Source of the DNA: Portunus trituberculatus | Lineage: Eukaryota; Arthropoda; Malacostraca; Decapoda; Portunidae | DNA: 64,000 nt | NCBI RefSeq assembly: GCF_017591435.1 | Contig: NC_059303.1 | Coordinates: forward strand, 11,092,860 to 11,156,859 | Reading direction: 5' to 3' | Shown here: piece after piece, positions 51,781-64,000 of the stretch | How positions within the stretch are numbered: the first letter of the stretch is position 1 | Layout of the letters: each line of letters begins with the position of its first letter | Made by a program: the position numbers and the translations under genes | The notes under the pieces: generated by a model | What the model was told of the DNA's origin: nothing | The model's input: only the letters and a program-made list of their open reading frames with translations | Databases searched by the model: none

Positions 51781-54039
51781 CATGGCTCATAATTATTCCT
51801 TACGCCAAACTATGATAAATATATTTTTTTCTAAGGTAACTTCGATGGAAAGAATAGGGAGTGTCATGTGATCCCCCCTCGTCAATATATTTATTTTGTG
51901 TATGGCCCACCCGATTATTGCTATTCTTATACCTGCGCTGCCGTCTCTATTATCCCCGTATAGTCGGCGTGCTTGGCTGCCCCTGGGTGGTGGTGGGCCT
52001 CGTTGTGATGCCAGACACTCCCTCATTGCCAGTCGGGTGGCGTCTGCTACCCCAGCTTATGCTTGTTATTTGTAACACATTACCATCTTCCTGGACTCTC
52101 GGCTTGTTCAGATCCTTCCAGAGACGGGTACGATCTCCACTGACCTTTCCATAGAGAGTTACTCGTTGAAGTCTCTCGCCCCGTCTGGGCTGGGCTGGCT
52201 GATCATTAAGGTGCTGGCTGGCGATGCTGCCGTCACTACGTCACTCGAATAAATTTTCCTCCTCCCTCTTTTACCAACTTCATGAGCCATCGCCTCTGCG
52301 TCCCCCTACCGTGAGGTGAATATCCTCGTTCACTCCTCTGCACTCAGCTACTTGTGGATTATGCATCTTTTATAGTGACGTTAGGATTTATTAGCCCATT
52401 GTTCTCTTTTGAATACATTCTCATACGTAGATTGCAGCCTTTATACATATATATTTCAAATTATCTCTGTTATTATTTAAGACTTTATTCTTCTCATCAT
52501 CTATTGTTTTCTTGATGCACTTAAAGCTTTCATGTGAGTCTCCCCTTGAGAGGATGTGTAATTTCTTTCTTTTCTTTTGTTCCTATCAGGTGTGGTGTTC
52601 CATCTTATCTGTTTGTTTACTGGGACTCGATTGCCTAAAAAGGACCCCAGGTTTTGAGTGGTGTCCTGCATATAATACTTTTACATAACGGAATGGTAAA
52701 CAACTACCTTATCGTCGGCTCCACATCACTTGCCTCAGAGTTCGCAGTTCACATTGTAGCTTCATCTTGCTGACTAAGGGAATCCTTTGTTATACTACGC
52801 AATGCAGGTTTATATTGCAAAAAAGCGTAATGTTAATGAGCGTAATATTATACACGTACCTCTCCAGCAACGTCGTGTTCCGGAAACGGATCTCCCATTA
52901 TAGCCCAGCAGGAAGTCTATAAAACCCAAAATGCACTTTCATTTTCATCCATGCAAGAGATAAGCTCCGGGATCGAATATTCGTCATCGTATTCTCCTTG
53001 ATGTGTCTTCTTTAACAATCGTGCGAGTATCCTTGTCAGTCCCAGGAGCCCAGAGTGGAGGTGCATTGCAGTATAACTTGTTTTTACGACCTTTGCTGTG
53101 GATGTTCTTAATATTCCCCACGAGACAGAGGAAGAGGAGTGAGCGTGTGTGTTTGTGTGTTTGTATGTGTGAGCGCACCCCTTGTGACTTTTTATTGTCT
53201 GTATTTCAATCTATGTATGTAACTGTGTGGTACTGTGGGTAAGCAGGTATGAATCCCAGTTAGTATGCATGTACATTGCTCTATTTTTTAACAGTACTAA
53301 TGTGTACTTATGTGACCAGAGTGAACCTTGCGCATACAGATTCATGTAATGTGTTTCTAGGTGGGCCATTCGATCACGTAGGTAGGGATGGAGAGGCCAA
53401 GGCAGAGATGCTGGTCGTGGTAACCTTTAAACCCCGTGGTTCGGCGTGTGTGGATCGGTCAAGGGTAGTGTTGATGGGGGTGGTAGTTGGTGGTGTTTGT
53501 TAGTGGACGGTGGTGGTGTTGGGTGGTTGAAGTGGTGGGTGGTGGTAATCGTGGGTAGTGGTGTTGGCAGTGGTCAGCCGTCCCTAGGTGTTCAACATCG
53601 ATTAGGTGACAGGTGCCTGGCCGCCACCTTTTACGAGAGACGCACGTGGCCCGTTTTATTACCTCGCTTTCCTATGTAATTCATGAGTTGTGTCTCCACT
53701 TCCATGTGCAACCAGCACTGCCGCCACTCTTCCCAGACTGGAGCCTAAAATCTTGATAAGAGACGAAGTAATGTAAAACAGCTATTATTTATGGCCGCCT
53801 CAAATGTTTGATGCTAATGAACTCCTGTGATTGAGCTAATAAGGCTTTTGTCTCAGGTTTGATAGGAGGGATTGCTCGGTATTTGACAGATAACGAGTCT
53901 GGATATCGCACCTTAATGCATGTATAATTTAATCATAACTTCTGCGACGCGAGGCACTGGCTGCATTACCGGTTAACTGTAAATAAATTATTGCAACGCT
54001 AAATGGATCTTACGTGATATCAAGGTAATGATATTTTTT

Positions 54040-54068
54040 TTCTTTTGTGTGTGTGTGTGTGTGTGTGT
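54040..54068. repeat. Short (GT)n tract
   Basis: About 23 bp of GT after a T-rich run. Confidence 0.93.
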
Positions 54069-54585
54069 TCCTAAAGTACATTACCTCGTATTTATTTTTG
54101 GTGTTTTGAATCTACATATCAACGATTATCGGGAGTTCCTTTTTATTACTTTACATATATATATTTTTTTCTTTATTTCTTCCTCTATCTTTATCGATAA
54201 AGTATGGAGCAACCTGTTTTTGACATGAATACGTTCCATGATTCACCGTCACAGTGACTGACTCGCTTGCCACATCAGCTGCAGGCAGGAAAAGCCATCA
54301 GGACAGCACGCAATATACGAGTTGTGTAGATGAGTCGTAAAGCTGGATTTTCCTACGTCATAAAATCGAACGCTATTATATCGACAAGACGCCCTTCAAA
54401 CTTGAATAATTAAGATAGGGAAAGAGTTACTAGTTCTTTTTTTTTATGAGACAGCATCTTGATTTATGAGTCGATTGTTGCCTGACGCACGCTGTGTTAC
54501 GAAATCATGCGTGTATGAGTCTCGAAAAAATACGTATCCATGTGTGTATTATGCGCACCTCAAACGTGTACACCTGGTATCAACA

Positions 54586-54588
<3 letters not shown>

Positions 54589-54672
<84 letters not shown>
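54589..54672. repeat. (AC)n microsatellite, about 84 bp
   Basis: Pure AC tract ending in three AAAC units. Confidence 0.98.
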
Positions 54673-54676
<4 letters not shown>

Positions 54677-54848
54677 AACAAACAGACTTATATTACATAA
54701 GATATAGACAACATTAAAAAAATGAAGAGAAATTAATACTCAGGCAGACAGATGAGCAATGACACACACCATCATGACGTGCTGAACCAGGCAAGCATGA
54801 GCACCACAAGCCAACACTTTGAGGCGAGCTGGGATACAACATACATTG

Positions 54849-54849
<1 letters not shown>

Positions 54850-54917
<68 letters not shown>
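54850..54917. repeat. (GA)n microsatellite, about 68 bp
   Basis: Pure GA tract, the first of two in the same orientation separated by about 120 bp of unique sequence. Confidence 0.98.
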
Positions 54918-54919
<2 letters not shown>

Positions 54920-55037
54920 TGGGTGTTTAAAGATACATTTGAATATACATCGCACACGAATAGGCAAATTAAGAACATGCACATAAAGAAGATTTAAGAA
55001 TACTTTGTTTAAAAACATTGATTTATGGATCAATACC

Positions 55038-55039
<2 letters not shown>

Positions 55040-55101
<62 letters not shown>
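55040..55101. repeat. (GA)n microsatellite, about 61 bp
   Basis: Second GA tract of the pair. The flanks of the two tracts are not alike, so a recent segmental duplication is not supported. Confidence 0.98.
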
Positions 55102-55102
<1 letters not shown>

Positions 55103-56126
55103 CATTTCTAAATCAAGACAATAGGCTGCGAACTAATCCATTTAGAGTGGTATCGAGCCGTCCTCTGGGTCCCTTGAACAGCGCTTCAACTGTTAGTGTA
55201 ACGACGCCGCGACGCGAGAAATAGAGACAAGGGTTCCCGAGGCCTCCTGCTCACATCCTCCCGAAGGCACCGAAGGAGGATGACGCGAATTGATACTGTC
55301 GAGACGGATGCCCTCAAAGGACATCTTGATTTTGCTGCTTTGTAGAGTGAGGATGGAGTGAGCGAGCGAGCAAGGGAGCAAGGGAAGAAGGGGGCGCCGG
55401 GAAGAGGGAGAGATCATATATTAAATGGAATCTTGGCGTGAGGAGGTGGAGGAAGAACGATTTAGTGTGAGGGTGGAAGGGGAATGGAATGCCAAGAGTC
55501 AAGAGTGAAAAGCAAGGAGTGTGAGAAGTGATTAATTGACGGGAAGTACGTTGTAGTGAAAGTAAGAATGACAAAAAGAAAACTATGGAAATACTAAAGG
55601 TGCATAAAATCAATAAAAAAAAAAAAAATCTTCAGAAAAAAAAATACATAAGGAAAGTTTAGCTAACAGTTAAATGGATGAAACTATGCGTCATTTTTTC
55701 ATGGGGGAAATGTAGGTGCGATAAGCGGAAAAACGCCGCCTGTGGAGTGAAAACATTTTACAGAAACGTTTCGCACTTCACGGAGGCTTGAGGGCACGTT
55801 GCGAAAACATTTAAGGCCACGCATCCGAGACACATGTAGCGTACGAGTATACCACTTGTGCGCCGCGACCCACAATGCAAACTGGCGACTGTTGTAGGTG
55901 CAAACGGAGCGTGAGGGCGTGTAGTGGGCAGTACGGTGCTTTGCCTGTGAGGTTTGAGTTATTAAATATTGTTGTGACTGTTTTATCTCTTAACTGTTTC
56001 CTCCCCTCCGCACCGGGATTGGAAAACGTATACACTCTAAGATTTATGCGACAATTTCTATTTTTTGTGAGCGCGATATCTTCTCTCGGTTATGGTGTAC
56101 TGAATGATTTTTGTGCTAAATGGCTG

Positions 56127-56257
<131 letters not shown>

Positions 56258-56455
56258 AAGGTAAGTCATCGTGAATAATGTGATTTGTTTGTTTGATAAT
56301 GCATTGTTTTGGTGCAGCATATTAGGGCAGTTCAGAAAGCCTTGCCCGGTGGTTACACAAGGAAACTCTTCCACTGATGGCGACTTATAGGCCTTTGTCG
56401 TGCAGTATTTCACCTTCATCATTGTTAATTGAATTACTGAACGGTCATTCTGTTT

Positions 56456-56456
<1 letters not shown>

Positions 56457-56512
<56 letters not shown>
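56457..56512. repeat. (GA)n microsatellite, about 56 bp
   Basis: Pure GA tract. Confidence 0.98.
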
Positions 56513-56520
<8 letters not shown>

Positions 56521-56880
56521 ATGTATTGAATACTATGAAAGTGATCGCCAAAAGTCAGTCACGCAAACAGACACTTAACGCCCGGAAAAGCATGCACGCA
56601 GATCAGGTGCACAAACACGTGCACACATCCGTATATACACGTGCATACTCTATATACATATATGCACCATATAGAGTTGTGAACTATCGATATCAGTATA
56701 AAGCGTTAATATTCTCAATTGCCGTGAACGCTTCAGATACAAATGAACATTGCGTATTTACACATGCTCTTTACACCCTCATCCTACTTTCCTACACTCA
56801 CACTCACAGACGGCCACGCACGCGCATATGCTGTAATATTGCGTGTGGATGTCATGTCGCGATATTTTCCGGTGATATAA

Positions 56881-56940
56881 GGTAATGATACCAATTACGT
56901 GGTAATTATTAATAATTAGGCTTGACAGTCTCGTAATTGT
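56881..56940. promoter_or_regulatory. Second cluster of homeodomain-type sites
   Basis: Within 60 bp the plus strand holds GGTAATGATACC, CCAATTACG, GGTAATTATTAATAATTAGG and CGTAATTGT. At least five TAAT/ATTA cores are present, several overlapping. The sequence is not a simple repeat. Regulatory function is inference. Confidence 0.3.
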
Positions 56941-57693
56941 ACCTTGAAATCAAAGACGAGCAAAAGTGATTACACCTCACATTACATAAGAAAACCAAGC
57001 CCCATTATGATATTTACTAGAACTCTCCTTCACAACCTGCCTGTTTTTATATTTACAAACTTAGTAAGATCACTCTGTAATTCAATTTTCGCAATTTTCT
57101 GCGAAAGTTTAAAAAAAGTGGAACCTTCACGTCACAGTTCATTGCGTCACGCATGAGTCATGTGACATTGTTTCCTAACCGTGTTATTCTTACTGTCAGA
57201 AAAAAAAGAAAATTCCACGAAGTATGCCTCGCACACGTTCTTTACTCGCATCGGAAGTCAAGCGTTGAAAAAATGCATTGAAACCGGAAACTATAAATTA
57301 TGTAAAACTGGAACGATGGGAGAGACGGCCCTGGTGTTTATCTATGGAGTCTTGCTTCCAGAGTCACCAGTAAAGCCTGAGGAAGCAATATAACGGTGAG
57401 GCTTTTAGGCGGACGACAGTTTAAAGAAGACAATATGGTTCTCGGCTCGTTAAATTAAAGACTCTCTACTTTTAATCACAATGAAAGCTTCAGAGTCTTA
57501 AAGAAACAGCGCCCGATAAGAAGACTCGTTTTGTTGAGTCTTTAGAAGTAATAAATTTCCCCCAGGATTCTTTTTATATGTTCGCTTCTTTCTATCTCCT
57601 GTTTTGCGATCCGGCTTGGTTAACTGTTCTTAAGCAGATAAAATAATGCTGTGGAAAAATACGTGTGCGATTTCTTTCTCCATACCATTTCTT

Positions 57694-57883
<190 letters not shown>

Positions 57884-58040
57884 GTCAGTCAGTTTATCCT
57901 TCATCCATTCACTATCCATTTATTAATTCATTCAAACAATCAGTCAGACATATAGTCAACGAATTTAGTCAGTCAATCCGTCTGTGTCTGTCTGTCTGTG
58001 TGTCTTTTTTTGTGTAAGTCTGCCTGCCCCCTCCTCCCCA

Positions 58041-58159
<119 letters not shown>

Positions 58160-59980
58160 CGCTCGTCGGCTGGTCTGTCTGCCTGGGTCTGGATGTTTGG
58201 TCAATGCAGCGTGACGAATTTGCGGCCATAAAACAGGTCTCTCAGTGTCTTGGGTGCTAGAAGGGTTGGGGCCTTGAGTGATCACCTGAGCTTCGCTCCG
58301 TTCACCTCCTACCTTGCCTCACAAAGCATCGTCTCTATCAACTCACTAATAGACGGCTGATTATTTTTTGCCTCATGTAAATACAAATCGCAAGGATGTT
58401 TGGTGGTTTAGATATTGTTGTAAAGAGATAAGTAGCTCGTGTGTTTTTAGTGACCAACTTGTCTTAGACTTTACTTGGTTCGTTCAAGAGGTGTTGAATT
58501 CGATGTATTCTGGAAAAAGGATGTGGTTTTAAGTGTTGGCGGTGGTATGAAGAACAGCGTGCATCAACCAGGCTCAGCTAAGAAGGAGGGAGGCAGGGCA
58601 GAGGGAAGGGGCTGCTGACGTGATGCTTCAAGGAGGACTTAACGCTTTCAAAAAGTCACTATTAGTATTAAGAGATATATATTTATGTGAAATTTCTACC
58701 ACATTCTGTATTATCTATCTCTTGTTCTTTTTATTCTGCGTTGAGAGGATGTTATTACCGTGTGCAGATGGAGTGAAATTGTCATGAATATTAAACACAT
58801 GATAGTCAGGCTGCTGTTGCCGTTGCTGCTGCTAGAGGGCGATGTTGGTAGTGCTGCCTCAAATACACTAGGAACAATTTTAATCAAGTATCTCATCGGA
58901 ATGTCTGTCAGCTGTGATCGTATCGCTTTGTTTTTTGGGGATTTATTTAATGACACACATGCCACTAGTGGACTACTACATGACACTTTCTATATGGGTG
59001 TCATTAGTCACTCATCTATTCTGGGAGGAAAGTATTGATATATTCCTTTGTTATGGATGAGTATGTTTGTGCCTGGTGGAGGAGACACTTTTCCGCTTTC
59101 CCTTACCACACTAATAGACGAAGAGGCGTAGAAAGTGAAATGCTTGACCCTGAGAGGCCTTAAGTAAAACCACATGATGGAAGGGAAAAAAAATCGAGAG
59201 CCCAACCCTTTCCCTCCTCCGGGCTACAAAAAAAGCAATGCAGCCGTAAGCCTTTAGGGCCGATGCTGTGCTTTTCCCTTTCCCTCCCTGTTACCCCTTA
59301 CCGTCCACTCCCGCCTCTCCCCGTTTCCCTCCCGTCCGCTCTCTACTCACCCTTTCCCCGCCACTCCTATACTGTCCATGTGCGAGCGTTTTTATTCCTC
59401 CCACATCCGACACGGTTGACAAGAGTATATTACTGGCCCTTTTCCACTTTTTCCTTCCGTTTTGCTACACATGCAGTACCCAGATGTTGTCATATTTTGT
59501 GGAGTTCACCCGCTGCCTTCGTTTCACAAGTGCAATGACTGATAAATCACACTATATATACGTCGTGTTTCTAGATGCCTTGAGTCCTGACCGCTTTAGT
59601 TTTAACCCTTTCCTCTCCTACACTCTTTTTTTTATGCCTGTCGTGTGGAAAAAAAAAGTTACCACGAGGATGACAAAAAAAAATAGAGGTCGGTGAAGCT
59701 CTTGGCTAGGCTGCCGTCTCATGAATATTCAAATCTGTGCTCTGATTGGTTGTTAGCTGAGTGATGGACGGAAGAAGAGAGTGTCGTGCCCTGTGTGTCC
59801 AGTCTGTGTGTGTGTGGGAGAAGGACTGCTGGAGGTGTGGGTCTTTCTGTCTCTCTCTTTTGCAGGTGAGTCTCCTTGTAGGGGAGTGAGTGTAGGTGGT
59901 GAGAGCATAACTAAGTGTGGCCTGATGGTAATGGCTTGTGAATGGCCATTTTATGTCAAGTGTGGGAGAGTGAATGCCCG

Positions 59981-60073
<93 letters not shown>
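59981..60073. repeat. (TG)n microsatellite, about 93 bp
   Basis: Pure TG tract. Confidence 0.98.
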
Positions 60074-60076
<3 letters not shown>

Positions 60077-60480
60077 GTGTGCAGGTGTGCGTACGAGTGC
60101 GGCTCCGTGCATAGCCCTGAGAGTGTATCGGGTGTGGTAATCTTGAGACGTGTGGTGTGTTCAAGAGTGCGCGTGGACTTTGAATATCGCTTCCCGTGTA
60201 TGTTGGGACTCTTCGATACCTGACGGATGTAGCAAATGGACAGAAGCGTATTCAAGTGTGCCGCCCAGTGCGTTGTATAAGTATATTCCAGTCGAACACG
60301 TCGCTCCTTTAGCACTTAGCACACGTAGGACATAGAACAGCCATAAAATAAAGATAAGAATTTGTAACATTTACTCGTTCACACCTTGACTACATTAACC
60401 ATCTGAGAGAAAGAGAGAGAACAATAGTAATAATTATAAATAGAATATATAGAAATAAGTGAACAGAATAACGTTGTTCG

Positions 60481-60590
<110 letters not shown>

Positions 60591-60939
60591 AACTAGCACC
60601 TTCAGCATCTTTTCTCTCCCTGTCCTCCCTTTCCTCCATGCACCATCAACATGCACAAGCGCACATAGTCTTCCTCGGCAGCTGCTTCTCTTTTATGCGT
60701 GTCTCCAAGGAAATATATTTGGCATCCACAGTGTATATAGATCCTGCATTGCCTCTACGCGTCGGAGTTCGTACAGCATCTGAGGAAAGGGAGGCGCTCT
60801 AGGGCAAGCCGTTCATCGTGGTTGGCATACAGTCCCTGACATGAGACAACGCTCCCAGGCAATCGATCCCGGGCAGAGAGCCAAAACCCATCGATTTGGG
60901 TGTGTGCTCAGACCAAGCATGCCTTATTCACACTCACTG

Positions 60940-61075
60940 GAACAACCACACACACACTCACACACTATTACAGGCACAAACGGACAGCCCCATGCACAGC
61001 GCCACACGCACTCACACCTGCCTTCCTATCTATCTACACACACAAACACACCCACACACACACACGCGCACATCC
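60940..61075. repeat. Degenerate CA-rich region
   Basis: Many short CACACA, CACTCACAC and CACGCGCAC patches, probably a decayed AC microsatellite. Confidence 0.75.
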
Positions 61076-61375
61076 ACGTACAGAGGACACTGACATGTTC
61101 ACAAAAAGTCAGTAAAGAGTTATGCGGCCTTTCCTTTGTACATTTCACCTGCAATACACAGTCCTTTGGAACGTGTAATTACGAAAGCCAATATACACGT
61201 AATATACAATGAACAAACTTACATGTGCTCGTGAATGTGTGTGTGTATTTGTCGTATATACGCTGAACCAACACACTTTCATTAGCAAATAAAAGTGCAC
61301 TTACACAAACACACAAATATGCAAGTGGAATAGTTTAAAGGCCTTCACAAATATTTGCTGAGGAAACTCGTATGT

Positions 61376-61478
<103 letters not shown>

Positions 61479-61667
61479 CTGTAGCACACGGGAGGTGAGT
61501 TTAGTTCCTGTTCCTCTTGCTACTAAATGTCTCGCGAAACTTATGTTTATAGCGGTCTTTTTTTTCCGTCTGCATATATTCATTACCAAAGTTTCGTTTA
61601 CTCGCTTCGACAATAAAAGGGACGTATACCTCTTCGATATTTATGCGCTTCCTTCGTTTTCTTCTTT

Positions 61668-61782
61668 CCTCCTCCTCCTTCTTCTTCTTCTTCTTCTTCT
61701 TCTTCTTCTTCTTCTTCTTCTTCTTCTTCTTCTTCTTCTTCTTCTTTTCCTTCTCTTCCTCCTCCTCCTCCTCCTCCTCATT
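61668..61782. repeat. (CTT)n with (CTC)n ends
   Basis: CTT trinucleotide array bounded by CTC units at both ends. It is the complement-type of the GAA array at 41935. Confidence 0.97.
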
Positions 61783-61816
61783 GTATACGTAGCTCGATAT
61801 GACTCTTTAGCAAAAT

Positions 61817-61818
<2 letters not shown>

Positions 61819-61887
<69 letters not shown>
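61819..61887. repeat. (CT)n microsatellite, about 69 bp
   Basis: Pure CT tract. Confidence 0.98.
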
Positions 61888-61891
<4 letters not shown>

Positions 61892-62849
61892 CAAAAGAAT
61901 AAAAAAAATATATAATAAAAGAACTGAGCTAAATATAGACGAAGGCTTTTTACAAACGTTTTCATCTTCACCTTTACTAGAGAACCGTCCTTAACCGCCC
62001 CTGTCCCCCGACCCTTCCCCATTCAGCTGTGTGGCGGCGAGGGCGTGTGGGCGTGTGTGTCCCCCAGGGGTAGTGGTCGCATTAGACACACCTAATTAGC
62101 CCTTCCCATGATAAGAGGAACGGAGGCAATTGATCATGTGTAATGGCGAAAATGTGCCCAGAGGGAGCAGCCCCGTCTGTCTGGGTTATGGAAGGTGTGT
62201 TTTGAATGGTGAGCCAATTATACCCGTCGCCTTCTGCTTGTGTGTGTGTATGTATTCGTGTGCGTGAGGTGTGTTATGTATGTATGTGTTTGGAATTATG
62301 TGTATGCGTTTTTATGTTTCCTGCGCTGTTGGTGGTGAGGTAGTTACGGCCGTCGCCTTGTTTTGTTCGTCTGTACTCGTGTGTATGTATGTATGTAAGT
62401 TTGTTGTGTTGTTATGTATGTGCGTGTGTGTGTGTGTGTGTGGTGGGTTTTGTATGAGTGTATGTGTGTGGTTCGAGCTGATTGTTTATTGCGCTAAAGG
62501 TGATGAGGGTTGTATTATATATGTATTTATGTATGTAATGTGTATTTCAAGTCTTGGTGCTTTTAGTTACATATCTCTCACTGAAGGAAGTAAAGTGTTT
62601 TGAAGAAATGATAAATAATTAAATATCTCATCAGAACCTTAAATATTATTCAATGGAATTTTTACTTATCTTTATTGTCTTATCTATATTTCTCGCATTT
62701 ACTTGTCATTGGTTTAAGTATTTAAGTCGCACTATGTCTCAAATCTCTTGTTCCTCGTGGGTTGCATTGAAGGAAGTGAAGGCGATACGGTGATATTACT
62801 CTGGTCCGATAAGCCACAGGTCGTCTCCCTTCCCTTGCTATCCCTCATG

Positions 62850-63440
62850 AAGTGCAAATCACACTCCATTAATACACGCAATCCACGTCCGCATTTCTCG
62901 TCTCATTAATGTGGATGCGAAGGAATCATGAAAAAGCATCACAATAATCAGCCTTTGTCCGCCGGAAGATCCCCCTTTTATGGCGATTAATGGAACAGAC
63001 GACACATGACGAGGAATAAACGGGGTCTAGTTAACTTAATGGCCGAGTGGCGGAGTGGTGGTGCGGTGGTGTGACCTCGCGTACTGCCCACCTGCACGGC
63101 TTTGTTTGGTCACCGGCTGAGGTATTCGGAAGTCATTAAGGGATCTGGTGGCGCTGTAATCGATGGTGACGTGACGCGGTATCGAATGAGTTGCTGTATT
63201 TGTTCCTTGAAGAGTTATAGTGATGACAAGGGAGCCGTTTTACTTTCAGTATTATAGGTATTAAGTGCCTTTTTTTTCTATTTAAACGTATTTTTTTTTT
63301 TTTTTTAACTATCTGAGGATTATTTGCAAAGATGAAATTCTAACGAGGCATCTCCCGGGATTAATGAGCGCGGCACACGTTACGGAAGCGCTAATCTGCC
63401 TCCCACATACGCGCAGTCTCATAAAAATTTAATGAAGGTG
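62850..63440. promoter_or_regulatory. Non-repetitive block rich in ATTAAT/TTAATG sites
   Basis: Repeat-free DNA with CCATTAATAC, TCATTAATGTGG, GGCGATTAATGG, ACTTAATGGCC, TCATTAAGGG, GGGATTAATGAG and TTTAATGAAGG spread over about 590 bp, along with GC-rich words between them. The mixture of AT-core homeodomain sites and unique GC-rich sequence is what one expects of a conserved cis-regulatory module. Conservation cannot be seen from one sequence. Confidence 0.28.
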
Positions 63441-64000
63441 CTTAACTGTGGAGTGAAGCTTAGAACTGAGGGCAACGCCGCCTCTCTGTTGTTCAGATCG
63501 TGAGAAGACGAATTGCTTGTTGATTTCTTGTCGTGCCGTGAAAATTACTGTTTTTTTTTGCTAGTGTTCTTTGCTACTGTTTCTTTTTGTTTCTGTCGTT
63601 TGACGATGGATTCTTGTACAGTATTGTTATTCGAGTTACGTCTTTAATATTCAGCAAACTTATCCGTTTCATTTCCTTTTAATAGTAAACATACAGTAAT
63701 AAAAGAAAATTGCAAGTGAATATCAGAACCAAAACAAACAGTGTGTATTTTTAAACATGAAATACAGACGGAGTAAAGCTTCACCCACTTACCACCGCGT
63801 CACCAGTCCGTGCGTGTTACTAGTTCATATCATAAATTCACAAAGGAACCATTCTGTGGTGCAAAAACAGTTTGTGAATAGGTAGTACGCTAAACCTGTA
63901 GGAGGGAAGCGTAGCTGAGACGCATTTACTCTATAAACGATATTTCACTTTAGTGGTACTGATGGGATTCAGATGGTTGTGCTAATTTGGCGGCGGTATT

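Noticed and set aside
54850..55101. Segmental duplication of two neighbouring (GA)n tracts
   Set aside because: The flanking sequences do not match each other. Only the repeat itself is shared.

Overview
This is a 64 kb window of animal nuclear DNA from the Hox complex of an arthropod, most likely a decapod crustacean. The only protein-coding gene I can name with certainty is abdominal-A (abd-A), on the minus strand. Its homeobox is split into two exons. Exon 38728..38580 carries homeodomain residues 1-44 with the Abd-A lead-in GPNGCP. Exon 9722..9477 carries residues 45-60, the Abd-A signature after the homeodomain and the stop codon. The intron between them is 28,857 bp and cuts the homeodomain between Q44 and V45 in phase 0. 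The crustacean assignment is inference. It rests on the Hox sequence together with an extreme load of long, nearly pure dinucleotide microsatellites, typical of shrimp and crab genomes.

Layout from left to right. Positions 1-9476 are the 3' flank of abd-A, including its 3' UTR and perhaps a Polycomb-type element near 1638-2215. No gene is recognised there. Positions 9477-9722 are the last coding exon. Positions 9723-38579 are the giant homeobox-splitting intron, holding more than 30 microsatellites, a small remnant that looks like a Tigger/pogo-type transposase start (about 22980..22895), and a few GC-rich non-repetitive pockets. Positions 38580-38728 are the first homeobox exon. Positions 38729-51173 have no recognised gene and would be an intron if the next exon is real. 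Positions 51174-51312 hold a candidate 5' coding exon starting MDQIHN. It has a strong donor in the same splice phase as the homeobox exon, a CpG-rich upstream flank and an upstream ORF. Positions 51313-64000 are further upstream DNA, with clusters of TAAT-type homeodomain sites and many more microsatellites.

By the usual Hox order (inference), Ubx should lie off the left edge and Abd-B off the right edge. The canonical Abd-A exon with the YPWM hexapeptide was not found. It is either beyond position 64000 or was missed. If the MDQIHN exon is used, it would give an Abd-A isoform with a 46-residue acidic N-terminus and no YPWM. That is the most interesting lead in the window.

Microsatellites were delimited by eye and add up to roughly 6 kb. 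They are mostly (AG/CT)n, (AC/GT)n and (AT)n. Several are ordered compounds such as CT-CTAT-TA or CT-CA-TA, and there are long purine/pyrimidine-asymmetric GAG and GAA blocks. Most long open frames in the window are translations of these repeats and are not genes. No rRNA, tRNA, CRISPR array or bacterial feature was seen.
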